Of a DNA stretch of 7,598 nucleotides, positions 1-6,403 are shown piece by piece. Below the pieces are notes generated by a model that did no database searches, was not told where the DNA came from, and was given only the letters and a program-made list of their open reading frames with translations. The first letter of the stretch is position 1. Each line of letters starts with the position of its first letter. This stretch comes from Candidatus Solibacter sp. (GTDB taxonomy: Bacteria > Acidobacteriota > Terriglobia > Bryobacterales > Bryobacteraceae), in assembly GCA_017883345.1 (NCBI GenBank), contig JADGNT010000221.1:1-7598 (forward strand), read 5' to 3'. The position numbers and the translations under genes are program-made.

Positions 1-72
1 GAGATACGTATTCTGCATAATAGCCCCCGCCGTCGCGTACCCGCGGGCCGAAGAGTGAGATGCTGTAACATT

Positions 73-135
73 GACAGGCGGACCCAGAGGGTACCCCGCC
101 TGTCCCACGGGGTGGGGCAGGCGCTTTCGCCTGCC
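73..135. repeat. Cluster of overlapping intergenic hairpins
   Basis: Four related arms built on CAGGCG/CGCCTG alternate in orientation. Bases 73-81 (GACAGGCGG) pair with 96-104, and the stem can extend through ACCC 82-85 with GGGT 89-92. Bases 97-108 can instead pair with 112-123 (one T-G wobble). Bases 116-123 (GGCAGGCG) pair with 128-135 around a 4-base loop. The pairings exclude one another. The cluster begins 36 bases past the stop of the minus-strand oxidoreductase and has no T-run on that strand, so it is not a classical intrinsic terminator, although it could shield the 3' end. It looks like a repetitive extragenic palindrome. I see no supportable gene in the rest of 1-171. Confidence 0.6.
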
Positions 136-171
136 AACCTTTTATCTTACAGTTTTTGTCTGACCGGCGCG

Positions 172-1554
172 CTAGACCTTGACGATGCTGCGGAGTACGC
201 TATCCCACGGCGCCCGGTAGGGGCGCACGCACATGGCGGCGGCCTCTTTATCGCCGATCACCTGTTCCTTGACGGGGTCCCATCGAATGGAGCGTCCGAG
301 CCGCAGCGACATGTTGGCCAGATTGCAGACGAGGGCTACGCGGTGCCCGTCTTCCACTTCGCAGAGCGGCCGCTTCCGGCTGCGCATCGAGTCCAGCCAG
401 TCGCGCTCGTTCATCGCCATGGTGTCTTCGCCGCCGGTGCCGTAGCGGGCGTCCGACGCCACTCCGCCTTTGGAGGCCGCGATCCAAGGAGTCGGTTGGG
501 TAGCCGAGTACACCGGGCCGCCGACGGGATGCCCCGAGAATCGCGGGATATCGTTCACCGGGTCGATTTTGTTCTCCGGGACAACTTCATAGCCGCCGCT
601 CAGAACCATGCTGCCTTTGGTGCCGAGATAAACCTGGCCCCGGGCCGCGGGATCGCCGCGCATGGCGTTGGCCTCGCGGATGGCGTAATTGACGGTGAAG
701 CCGGGGAATACCCAGAGAGCGTCTTGCAGGTCGGGGGTCTCGCCGTCGTCTTCCAAAGCGAAGCGGCCGCCGGTCGACATCACCATCGAAGGTCCCTGCA
801 CCTTCATGATCGACAGGACCTGGGAGAGCGTATGCGCGCCGAGATTAGTCATCTGTCCGCCGGAATAGTCCCAGAACCAGCGGAAGTGGTAGAGCGAGCG
901 GTGCGCCGTATACGGTTTCTTGGGCGCCGGCCCGAGCCACATGTCGTAATCCAGTGCGGCAGGCGGATCCTGCACCGGCGTCTTGCCGAAGCCCGGATAA
1001 ATGTTGCGCATCGATGCGATGCGAATGGAGTGAATCTTGCCGAGTTGGCCGCTTTCGGCAAGCTTCTTCGCTTCGGCCACGCCTTTTCCATGCATCCGCT
1101 GCGTGCCCACCACGACGATCCGCTGGTGCTTGCGCGCGGCCTGGATCATCCACTTGCCCTCGTCGTTGAAGACCGTCATGGGCTTCTCGACGTAAACGTC
1201 TTTGCCGGCCGCGCAGGCCATGATCGTCAGCAGCGCGTGCCAATGGTCCGGCGTAGCCACCACGACTCCCTGAATGTCCTTGTTCTCGTACATCTTCCGG
1301 AAGTCGCTATAGCCCTTGGTATTGGGGTTTCCGATGAACGCCAGGCCCTCTTCCACGCGGGGCTTGTAGACATCGCAGAGGCCCACGATATCGACGTCTT
1401 TGAACTTCTTGAAGTCTGCGACGTGCTGTTTTCCAATCAGCCCATACCCGATGAAGCCGACACCGATGCGGTCGTTGGCCCCCAGTATCCGTTGATAGGA
1501 TGCGGCCGTCACCGCGGCCGCACCCAGAAAAGTCCTCCTGCTGCTTCCGTCCAT
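172..1554 (-). CDS. Tat-exported Gfo/Idh/MocA-family oxidoreductase
   Basis: This 460-residue protein is predicted to be an NAD(P)-dependent sugar or sugar-derivative dehydrogenase. An N-terminal twin-arginine signal (SRRTFLGAAA, residues 5-14) implies folded export across the inner membrane. The Rossmann dinucleotide motif GYGLIG is at 36-41, ATPDHWH at 100-106 and the family signature EKP at 123-125. WLGPAP is at 206-211, and GG..TNLGAH at 232-241 ends in the likely active-site histidine H241. The ATG at 1554 is preferred over an in-frame TTG at 1575 because AAGGAG sits 6 bases before the ATG and the Tat motif then starts at the usual place. The gene lies 180 bases downstream of the receptor, in the same direction. 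The substrate is unknown. A GH109-type glycosidase, which shares this fold and an N-terminal Tat signal, is an alternative. Known exported relatives such as Zymomonas glucose-fructose oxidoreductase carry a tightly bound cofactor. Confidence 0.93.
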   Translation of the reverse strand: MDGSSRRTFLGAAAVTAASYQRILGANDRIGVGFIGYGLIGKQHVADFKKFKDVDIVGLCDVYKPRVEEGLAFIGNPNTKGYSDFRKMYENKDIQGVVVATPDHWHALLTIMACAAGKDVYVEKPMTVFNDEGKWMIQAARKHQRIVVVGTQRMHGKGVAEAKKLAESGQLGKIHSIRIASMRNIYPGFGKTPVQDPPAALDYDMWLGPAPKKPYTAHRSLYHFRWFWDYSGGQMTNLGAHTLSQVLSIMKVQGPSMVMSTGGRFALEDDGETPDLQDALWVFPGFTVNYAIREANAMRGDPAARGQVYLGTKGSMVLSGGYEVVPENKIDPVNDIPRFSGHPVGGPVYSATQPTPWIAASKGGVASDARYGTGGEDTMAMNERDWLDSMRSRKRPLCEVEDGHRVALVCNLANMSLRLGRSIRWDPVKEQVIGDKEAAAMCVRPYRAPWDSVLRSIVKV

Positions 1555-1560
1555 GATTCT

Positions 1561-1566
1561 CTCCTT
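1561..1566 (-). promoter_or_regulatory. Shine-Dalgarno site deciding the oxidoreductase start
   Basis: On the minus strand this reads AAGGAG, followed by 6 bases and then ATG at 1554. It lies inside the 7-codon extension that would result from the upstream TTG at 1575, so it argues for the shorter protein that begins directly before the twin-arginine signal. Confidence 0.8.
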
Positions 1567-1644
1567 CCCACTCAAAACGTGTATTTCGGGGCCGTTTGTA
1601 ACTTCTAGAGTCTACGCCAGTACTCTTATCACATTGCGCGGCAT

Positions 1645-1722
1645 CCCGGGGACTGACAAGACTGCCATGAATTTCTGGCTGACCTTGCCGGAAATTCGCT
1701 GGCAGTCCTGTCTGTCCCCGGG
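1645..1722. repeat. 78-base imperfect palindrome between two minus-strand genes
   Basis: Left arm 1645-1679 and right arm 1687-1722 are reverse complements apart from three substitutions and one small TG/GCG difference. The loop is 7 bases (1680-1686). The arms begin CCCGGGGAC and contain GACTGCCA and AATTTC. The palindrome sits 12 bases past the receptor stop and 90 bases before the oxidoreductase start. In RNA it would form a long stable hairpin, but no T-run follows on the minus strand. It could stabilise the receptor mRNA or reduce read-through. The unequal but well-kept arms suggest a mobile palindromic repeat. I could not see a convincing target-site duplication. Confidence 0.8.
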
Positions 1723-1734
1723 TCCGGAACCCCC

Positions 1735-4700
1735 TCAGAAGTTATACTTCAGCGCGAACTGAATCTGACGCATGCTCGCCCTGGTCGAAGTAATATAGCC
1801 GAAATTCGACGGGGGCGCCACATTCGAACTGCCCCCCCAGCTTGCGCTCGGCGTGCCCAATTCCACATGGTTGGGAGCGTTGAACATTTCCGTGCGGAAC
1901 TGAAGGGCATGTTTTTCGGTGATGCGGAACTCCTTGATGACCGAGAAATCGATGTTCAGTTGTCTCGGTCCCAACAAATTGTCGCGCGCGCAATTTCCAA
2001 ACGTGCCGGGGGTCGGGTTGGAGAATGCCGCCGGGTTGTACCAACCGTTTTGGCCGGGATTGGCCAAAACCTGATTCACCCCGGCAACACAGTTGAGCCG
2101 GGCGCCATTCGGCGAGAAGACGACGCCTGCCGAATCGTAGGTGGAAGTCTCGGTCACGGAGCCGCTTTGCGCCGTGGTAATGGTACTCAACTGCCAGCCG
2201 CCCACCACCTGATTGACGATCCCGCCGTGATTCAGAAGCCGCTGGCCTTTGCCGAATGGCAGCGTGTAGATGATGGATGCCACGAAGCGGTGCGGTGTGT
2301 TGAAAGCGGAAGGGCCGTATTCGCAGGTACTGGGGCAGAGGGAGTTCGCGGGCACGAAATCGTTTCCCGGACCCCGGATGGCGCTGCCGTCATCGAGCGA
2401 TTTGGAAAACGTGTAACTCAATAAGGTCGTCAGGTTGGTTCCGAAACGCTGGCTCAACTTGACGCCGAGGCCGTTGTAGTTTGCCTTGCCTTCAGCGTGC
2501 AGGTACTGTATCCCCGAAGCCGCAAACTCCGGATAGGGCAAGCGCGTGACCACCGAAGCGGTCCCGGCAACCGGCTGGCCCGCATTGATCAGATCGGCCA
2601 AATGGCGGCTTTGCGAACCCGTATAGCCGACCGCCAGGGTAGTGGATTTGCCGATCGCGCGCTCCACGTTGAGCACGTACTGTACGCTGTAGGTGGTCGG
2701 CAGGTCCGGGTTTGCACCCCAGGTGAGGCCGATGGGGATGGCGACCGGAAGCGCCGCCGTATTGATGAAATTCGTGTACCCAAAGGTTGGCAGCCCATAG
2801 GTGGTGGCGGTCACCTGTCCGGTTCGGCCTCCCAGCCCGCGATTGAGATCGAAGATGGAGTTCTTGCTTTCCTGCGAGTAGAAAATGCCGACACCGGTGC
2901 GGACCGACCATCTGTCCGAGGGGCTCCAGGCGATTCCGAGCCGTGGCGCGAAGTTGTTGTAATTGGTTTTGATCAACCGGGAGCCCAACCGGCCATCGCG
3001 GGCGACCTGCAGGGGAGGGGATCCGGCAACGGTCGCTCCCTGGGCAGCCCAATAGGCCTTGTAAGTGAAACTGAGGCCGTCGTAAAAATTTCCGCTGCCC
3101 GCCCGCACGTAAACCGGATGCTGACTCAGATCCTGCACATTGGCGGTTGCGGAAAGCGGCGAATTGAGCTGGACGCTCACCTCGTTGCCAGACCCGTCGA
3201 CCATCGGCTGCGCCACCTCCCACCGCAGACCCAAGCTCAGGGTCAGGTGCGGCCGCACCCTCCAGGTGTCGTCGATGTAAGCCGCCCATTCACTATTGCG
3301 AAAGTCCGCCGAAGCCAGCGCGACGGCAATAATGCTGTTGTTCATGGCACCCATCAGGAAGTCGGCGCCGGAGTAGCCGCCGGTCTGCGCGGTCGCGCTA
3401 ATGGTGTTGGTGAACTGGCCGGTGAAAAAGAACTGGCCACGGGGGAATTCGTTTCCAAGCTGCGGAAACTTGTTATACCGGTACTCTCCACCCATGCGCA
3501 GGGTATGCTTCCCGGCGACCCATGAGAAGTTGTCCACACCCTGGAGAATCTTGTCGTTGATTTGGAATGGGCTGCTGGTCGGGTTGCCGAAGCTGGTCAG
3601 ATTGTTGCTCAGTTGAATGTTGGGGATGCCCCACGAATTCTTGTCCGTAACGGCTACCGGTATGCCCATCTCCTCATTCACATTCTCGATGCCCGCCAAC
3701 TGCTGGGTGATATTGTTGAACAACGAGTTGTAGCCGAACCGCGCCTCGTTCACTTTTGTCGGCGAAAGGGTCAAGACATTTGACGCCACCCACTGGCTCG
3801 CCCTGGTGTACAGAGTCTGCCCGTCGTTCGAAGTGATGCCGGGAGTGATGGTAGATTCGTTGGTCCAACTGTAGCGGCCGAACCACTGCGATTTCGAGCT
3901 CTGGTTGAAATCGATGCGCTCGGTAACATTATCCTTGTCAACCGGAGTCTTGGAAAGGTATTGGTAGTTTCGCAGGGGCAGCCCGGTGGTAGCGGGCTGA
4001 TTCGGCACTGGAAAGAACTTGTTAATCAGCAACTGGGAGTTTTTGTCGATGCGGCTTGCGGGGATCTGATTCCCTGGGAAGGGCGCAGAGACGATGTTGG
4101 GATACGTTCCAGCGCGCGAGAGCGGATCCTGCAAAGCCGTAGGGACGACGGAAAAATCGCCGTTTCGCATGGCTGCCGTCAGCGTGGTGGCCAGCGACGA
4201 GGTGGTGGTACGGGACTTGTATCCTTCATAGTTCGACATGAAGAAGAGCCGGTTCCTTCCGTTGAACAGCTTCGGAATCCGAACCGGCCCTTCCAGCGTG
4301 AAGCCGTATTGATTCTGGCGGTATGGCGTACTCGCTGGAGAGGGGTTGGTGGCACTGCGGCTGGCCGAGCTGAAATCGTAGTTCCTGGCGTCCAGCGCGT
4401 TGTTGCGAAGGAATTCAAAGAAAGTTCCGTGGTAGATGTTGGTGCCGGGTTTGGTGGAGACGTTGACCTGCCCGGCCTCGCGGCCGAACTCCGCGGGGTA
4501 GACTCCGGACTGGACCTTGAATTCCTGCAGAGCGTCGACCGACGGCTGCAGGATGAAGGTGTTGAAGTCGACGTCGGTGTTGGTGATGCCGTCCAGTGTG
4601 TAGTTAGACCACGTCGCGCGCGAGCCGGACATGGCGATCGTGAGCGTGGAGCGCGAGCCGCCCAATCGGCTGCTCGCCTGCTGGGCGGGAGTAAATCCGT

Positions 4701-5184
4701 AGGTCACGTTGGGACTCAGGGCGACCAGGCCAAAGAAGCTGCGGCCGTTCAACGGCAGATCGATAATTCGCTGTTGCTCGATCACGGTGCCGATCGTCGC
4801 GTTTTCGGTGCTCAGCAACGCCGCATTGGCGGAGACCTCGACCGTTTGCGTGGATTGTCCCACGGCAAGGGTGAAATCGACGCGCGCCGTCTGCTGCACC
4901 TGGAGCTCGATGTTCGTCTTCACGATGGTGTCGAAGCCCACCACCACCACCTTCACGTCGTACGTTCCGGGCGTCAGACCGGGGAAACTGTAGATTCCCG
5001 CGGTATTCGTTGTCGTCGATCGCGCCACGCTGGTCGCGGTATTGGTAACCGTAACAGACGCGTTTGGAACTAACGCGCCGCTCGGATCTCTGGCTTCGCC
5101 GGTGATTTGCCCACCGGTTTGGGCGGACGCGATGCCAAGTGCCGCTCCCAGCAATCCAATCGCTAGTATTACCGTTCGTCGCAT
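1735..5184 (-). CDS. Oar-like TonB-dependent outer-membrane receptor with carboxypeptidase-regulatory-like domain
   Basis: This 1149-residue protein is predicted to be an outer-membrane transporter energised by TonB/ExbBD. A Sec signal peptide covers residues 1-21 (MRRTVILAIG..., cleavage after ASA). A carboxypeptidase-regulatory-like beta-sandwich follows at about 26-107, with DPSGALVPNASVTV and the GIYSFPGLTPGTYDV turn typical of that fold. The PLNGR motif at 144-148 starts the plug, which includes the YTLDG segment and ends near FGREAGQVNVSTKPGTN. The rest is the beta-barrel, ending QIQFALKYNF with the C-terminal phenylalanine expected for barrel assembly. The start at 5184 is chosen because it gives a clean signal peptide and has GGGGGAG 7 bases upstream. 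The frame stays open to 5673, but that extension runs antisense to the receptor relic and into hyi. The family is greatly expanded in Acidobacteriota and usually linked to glycan or oligosaccharide uptake. The ligand is unknown. Confidence 0.95.
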   Translation of the reverse strand: MRRTVILAIGLLGAALGIASAQTGGQITGEARDPSGALVPNASVTVTNTATSVARSTTTNTAGIYSFPGLTPGTYDVKVVVVGFDTIVKTNIELQVQQTARVDFTLAVGQSTQTVEVSANAALLSTENATIGTVIEQQRIIDLPLNGRSFFGLVALSPNVTYGFTPAQQASSRLGGSRSTLTIAMSGSRATWSNYTLDGITNTDVDFNTFILQPSVDALQEFKVQSGVYPAEFGREAGQVNVSTKPGTNIYHGTFFEFLRNNALDARNYDFSSASRSATNPSPASTPYRQNQYGFTLEGPVRIPKLFNGRNRLFFMSNYEGYKSRTTTSSLATTLTAAMRNGDFSVVPTALQDPLSRAGTYPNIVSAPFPGNQIPASRIDKNSQLLINKFFPVPNQPATTGLPLRNYQYLSKTPVDKDNVTERIDFNQSSKSQWFGRYSWTNESTITPGITSNDGQTLYTRASQWVASNVLTLSPTKVNEARFGYNSLFNNITQQLAGIENVNEEMGIPVAVTDKNSWGIPNIQLSNNLTSFGNPTSSPFQINDKILQGVDNFSWVAGKHTLRMGGEYRYNKFPQLGNEFPRGQFFFTGQFTNTISATAQTGGYSGADFLMGAMNNSIIAVALASADFRNSEWAAYIDDTWRVRPHLTLSLGLRWEVAQPMVDGSGNEVSVQLNSPLSATANVQDLSQHPVYVRAGSGNFYDGLSFTYKAYWAAQGATVAGSPPLQVARDGRLGSRLIKTNYNNFAPRLGIAWSPSDRWSVRTGVGIFYSQESKNSIFDLNRGLGGRTGQVTATTYGLPTFGYTNFINTAALPVAIPIGLTWGANPDLPTTYSVQYVLNVERAIGKSTTLAVGYTGSQSRHLADLINAGQPVAGTASVVTRLPYPEFAASGIQYLHAEGKANYNGLGVKLSQRFGTNLTTLLSYTFSKSLDDGSAIRGPGNDFVPANSLCPSTCEYGPSAFNTPHRFVASIIYTLPFGKGQRLLNHGGIVNQVVGGWQLSTITTAQSGSVTETSTYDSAGVVFSPNGARLNCVAGVNQVLANPGQNGWYNPAAFSNPTPGTFGNCARDNLLGPRQLNIDFSVIKEFRITEKHALQFRTEMFNAPNHVELGTPSASWGGSSNVAPPSNFGYITSTRASMRQIQFALKYNF

Positions 5185-5191
5185 GCGATCA

Positions 5192-5215
5192 CTCCCCCGG
5201 TGAGAGCCCCTCACC
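5192..5215 (-). promoter_or_regulatory. Receptor ribosome-binding site with abutting leader hairpin
   Basis: The minus strand reads GGGGGAG (5192-5198) 7 bases before the receptor ATG. Immediately 5' of it is a small hairpin: GGTGAG (minus-strand 5210-5215) pairs with CTCACC (5199-5204) around a 5-base loop. The stem directly touches the Shine-Dalgarno sequence and could modulate ribosome access. The ribosome site is well supported; the regulatory role is only a possibility. Confidence 0.5.
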
Positions 5216-5260
5216 GTGCAATATCGGGGACTAACACCCTGGTCACTGAATGTGCAAGGA

Positions 5261-5289
5261 AGTATATGGGATCGCGCATCCAAAAGCAA
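5261..5289 (-). promoter_or_regulatory. Putative sigma70-type promoter of the receptor
   Basis: On the minus strand TTGCTT (5284-5289) is followed after exactly 17 bases by TATACT (5261-5266), which matches the -10 consensus in five of six positions and keeps the TTG of the -35 box. Transcription would begin near 5254 and give a leader of about 70 bases, including the small hairpin at the ribosome site. This is the best promoter-like pair I found upstream of the receptor. It lies just beyond the boundary of the receptor relic on the opposite strand. Confidence 0.5.
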
Positions 5290-5310
5290 TCCCGTGGCAG
5301 CGTGGACCGA

Positions 5311-5526
5311 AATTTCAATTTCGACGTTTCCCTCTCGCGCAGGTTCAAACTTCATGAACTTCATGAGAAAATGACACTGTAATCCCGCGCCGAGGTCTTC
5401 AACGTCATCAAGCACACCAACCTCGGCTCCGGCACATCCGGAGCGGGCACCATCGGCGCCAACATGAAGATCGCGTCCGCCGCCGATCCGCGCATTTTGC
5501 AGTTTGCGCTGAAGCTCCTGTTTTGA
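5311..5526 (+). pseudogene. C-terminal relic of a second TonB-dependent receptor
   Basis: In one plus-strand frame this encodes a receptor tail: NFDVSLSRRF, an in-frame TAA at 5380-5382, then SRAEVFNVIKHTNLG and a terminal ILQFALKLLF followed by TGA (5524-5526). It aligns with the last 73 residues of the intact receptor (NIDFSVIKEF, then FRTEMFNAPNHVELG, ending QIQFALKYNF). There is no gap from the start to the HTNLG/HVELG position once a 9-base tandem duplication (5350-5358 and 5359-5367, LHE twice) is collapsed. The stop falls where the intact protein has the Q of LQF. The rest of the ancestral gene, over 1000 codons, is missing and bases before about 5305 no longer resemble a receptor. It points the same way as hyi. 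Probably non-functional; its DNA now serves as the hyi upstream region. Confidence 0.82.
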
Positions 5527-5539
5527 CCGGTAGTTCTTT

Positions 5540-5563
5540 CGGGGCGGCCTCAAGCCCGCCCCG
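5540..5563 (+). terminator. Possible terminator-like hairpin after the receptor relic
   Basis: CGGGGC (5540-5545) pairs with GCCCCG (5558-5563), and GGC (5546-5548) pairs with GCC (5554-5556), leaving one bulged C and a CTCAA loop. Only GGTTT follows, so the T-run is weak. It sits 14 bases past the relic stop, where the ancestral receptor gene would have ended, and 10 bases before the hyi ribosome site. It may be the lost gene's terminator or a hairpin in the hyi leader. Confidence 0.4.
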
Positions 5564-5584
5564 GTTTGCTGAAAGGAAGACGAA

Positions 5585-6376
5585 ATGCCCCGATTTGCCG
5601 CCAATCTCTCCATGATGTTCACCGAGGCGCCGTTCCTCGAACGCTTCGCCGCTGCCGCGAAGGCCGGTTTCACCGGCGTCGAGTACCTGTTCCCCTACGA
5701 CTTTCCGGCCGAAGCCGTCGCCGAACAGCTCCGCGAACACGTACTCGAAAACGTGCTCTTCAATCTCCCTCCCGGCAACTGGGCCGCCGGCGAGCGCGGC
5801 ATCGCCTGCCTGCCGGGCCGCGAAGACGAATTCCGCGCGGGTGTGGCGACCGCCATTCACTATGCCACGCGCCTGAATACCACGCGAGTTCACGCCATGG
5901 CCGGCATCGTTCCGCCAGACGCCAGCCCCGCGGCCGTCCACGCCACCTATATTGCTAACCTCAAATCCGCAGCCGCCGAGCTCGCCAGGCATGGCATCGC
6001 CCTTCTGATCGAAGCCATCAACACACGCGACATGCCGGGCTTCTATCTCAACACGCAGGCTCAAGCCCATGCCGTTCTCGAAGAAGTGGGCGCGCCGAAC
6101 CTCAGAATGCAGATGGATTGTTATCACATGCAGATCATGGAGGGCGATTTGGCCATGAAGCTCCGCAAGTACGCCGCACATTGCGCCCACGTGCAGGTGG
6201 CGGGTGTACCCCAGCGCCATGAGCCGGATACTGGAGAAGTGTGCTACTCATACGTGTTCGACTTGCTGGATGAGATCGGCTATAGCGGCTGGGTCGGATG
6301 CGAGTACCGGCCAGCGGGCAAGACCATCGACGGGCTAGGCTGGTTTCAGGGCCATTCGGCCCGAATGGTCGTCTGA
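5585..6376 (+). CDS. hyi: Hydroxypyruvate isomerase
   Basis: This 263-residue cytoplasmic TIM-barrel protein (xylose-isomerase-like, AP-endonuclease family 2 fold) should interconvert hydroxypyruvate and 2-hydroxy-3-oxopropionate (tartronate semialdehyde). The first residues (MPRFAANLSMMFTE) are, from memory, the same as in Escherichia coli Hyi, and the alignment runs to the GLGWF near the end. The acidic residues known as catalytic and metal-binding in Hyi are present at the same numbers: E143 (LLIEAIN) and E240 (GCEYRP). D178 and H181 (MDCYH) and Q204 (HVQVAG) complete the pocket. RHEPDTGE at 211-218 is the conserved loop. AAGGA 7 bases upstream supports the ATG. A C-terminal extension of about five residues is encoded by a palindrome. 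The gene is followed after 27 bases by the reductase that consumes its product, the same order as in the E. coli gcl-hyi-glxR cluster. No glyoxylate carboligase is visible here. Confidence 0.93.
   Translation: MPRFAANLSMMFTEAPFLERFAAAAKAGFTGVEYLFPYDFPAEAVAEQLREHVLENVLFNLPPGNWAAGERGIACLPGREDEFRAGVATAIHYATRLNTTRVHAMAGIVPPDASPAAVHATYIANLKSAAAELARHGIALLIEAINTRDMPGFYLNTQAQAHAVLEEVGAPNLRMQMDCYHMQIMEGDLAMKLRKYAAHCAHVQVAGVPQRHEPDTGEVCYSYVFDLLDEIGYSGWVGCEYRPAGKTIDGLGWFQGHSARMVV
6350..6370 (+). repeat. Palindrome at the 3' end of hyi
   Basis: CCATTCGG (6352-6359) and CCGAATGG (6361-6368) are exact inverted arms around one base; a G-T wobble and a further G-C pair extend the stem by two. It encodes the residues after GLGWF, where E. 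coli Hyi ends, and stops 3 bases before the TGA. It could be an mRNA hairpin between the operon's two genes, an operator-like site, or a small palindromic insertion. Confidence 0.5.
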
Positions 6377-6387
6377 GTACTTCGATC

Positions 6388-6394
6388 AAGGAGG
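6388..6394 (+). promoter_or_regulatory. Consensus Shine-Dalgarno for the GTG start of the reductase
   Basis: AAGGAGG lies 9 bases before GTG at 6404. This full anti-16S match supports a GTG start and lets the reductase be translated on its own even though it closely follows hyi. Confidence 0.85.
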
Positions 6395-6403
6395 AATACA
6401 ACC

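Noticed and set aside
1..18. Possible minus-strand start codon (ATG at 16-18) of a gene leaving the window at the left edge
   Set aside because: Only six codons would be visible and the upstream G-rich stretch is not a clear ribosome site, so it cannot be supported.
55..1608. 517-codon open frame on the plus strand opposite the oxidoreductase
   Set aside because: It is antisense to a gene with clear family motifs. Its translation is low-complexity and rich in R, A, H and V with no recognisable domain, which is usual for the complementary frame of a GC-rich gene.
5223..5234. TCGGGGACTAACA resembling the end of the 1645-1722 palindrome
   Set aside because: Only about a dozen bases match, with no inverted partner nearby; this is too little to call a decayed copy.
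5383..5584. Search for a sigma70 promoter of hyi on the plus strand
   Set aside because: TTGCAG near 5507 and TTGACC near 5523 look like -35 boxes, but neither has a convincing -10 box at 16-18 bases.
5185..5673. 163-residue N-terminal extension of the receptor
   Set aside because: The extension would place residues before a perfect signal peptide, runs antisense to the receptor relic and the start of hyi, and has no ribosome site. The ATG at 5184 has one.
5408..6220. 270-codon minus-strand open frame over hyi
   Set aside because: It is the shadow of hyi, whose E. coli-like sequence and ribosome site leave no doubt about the coding strand.
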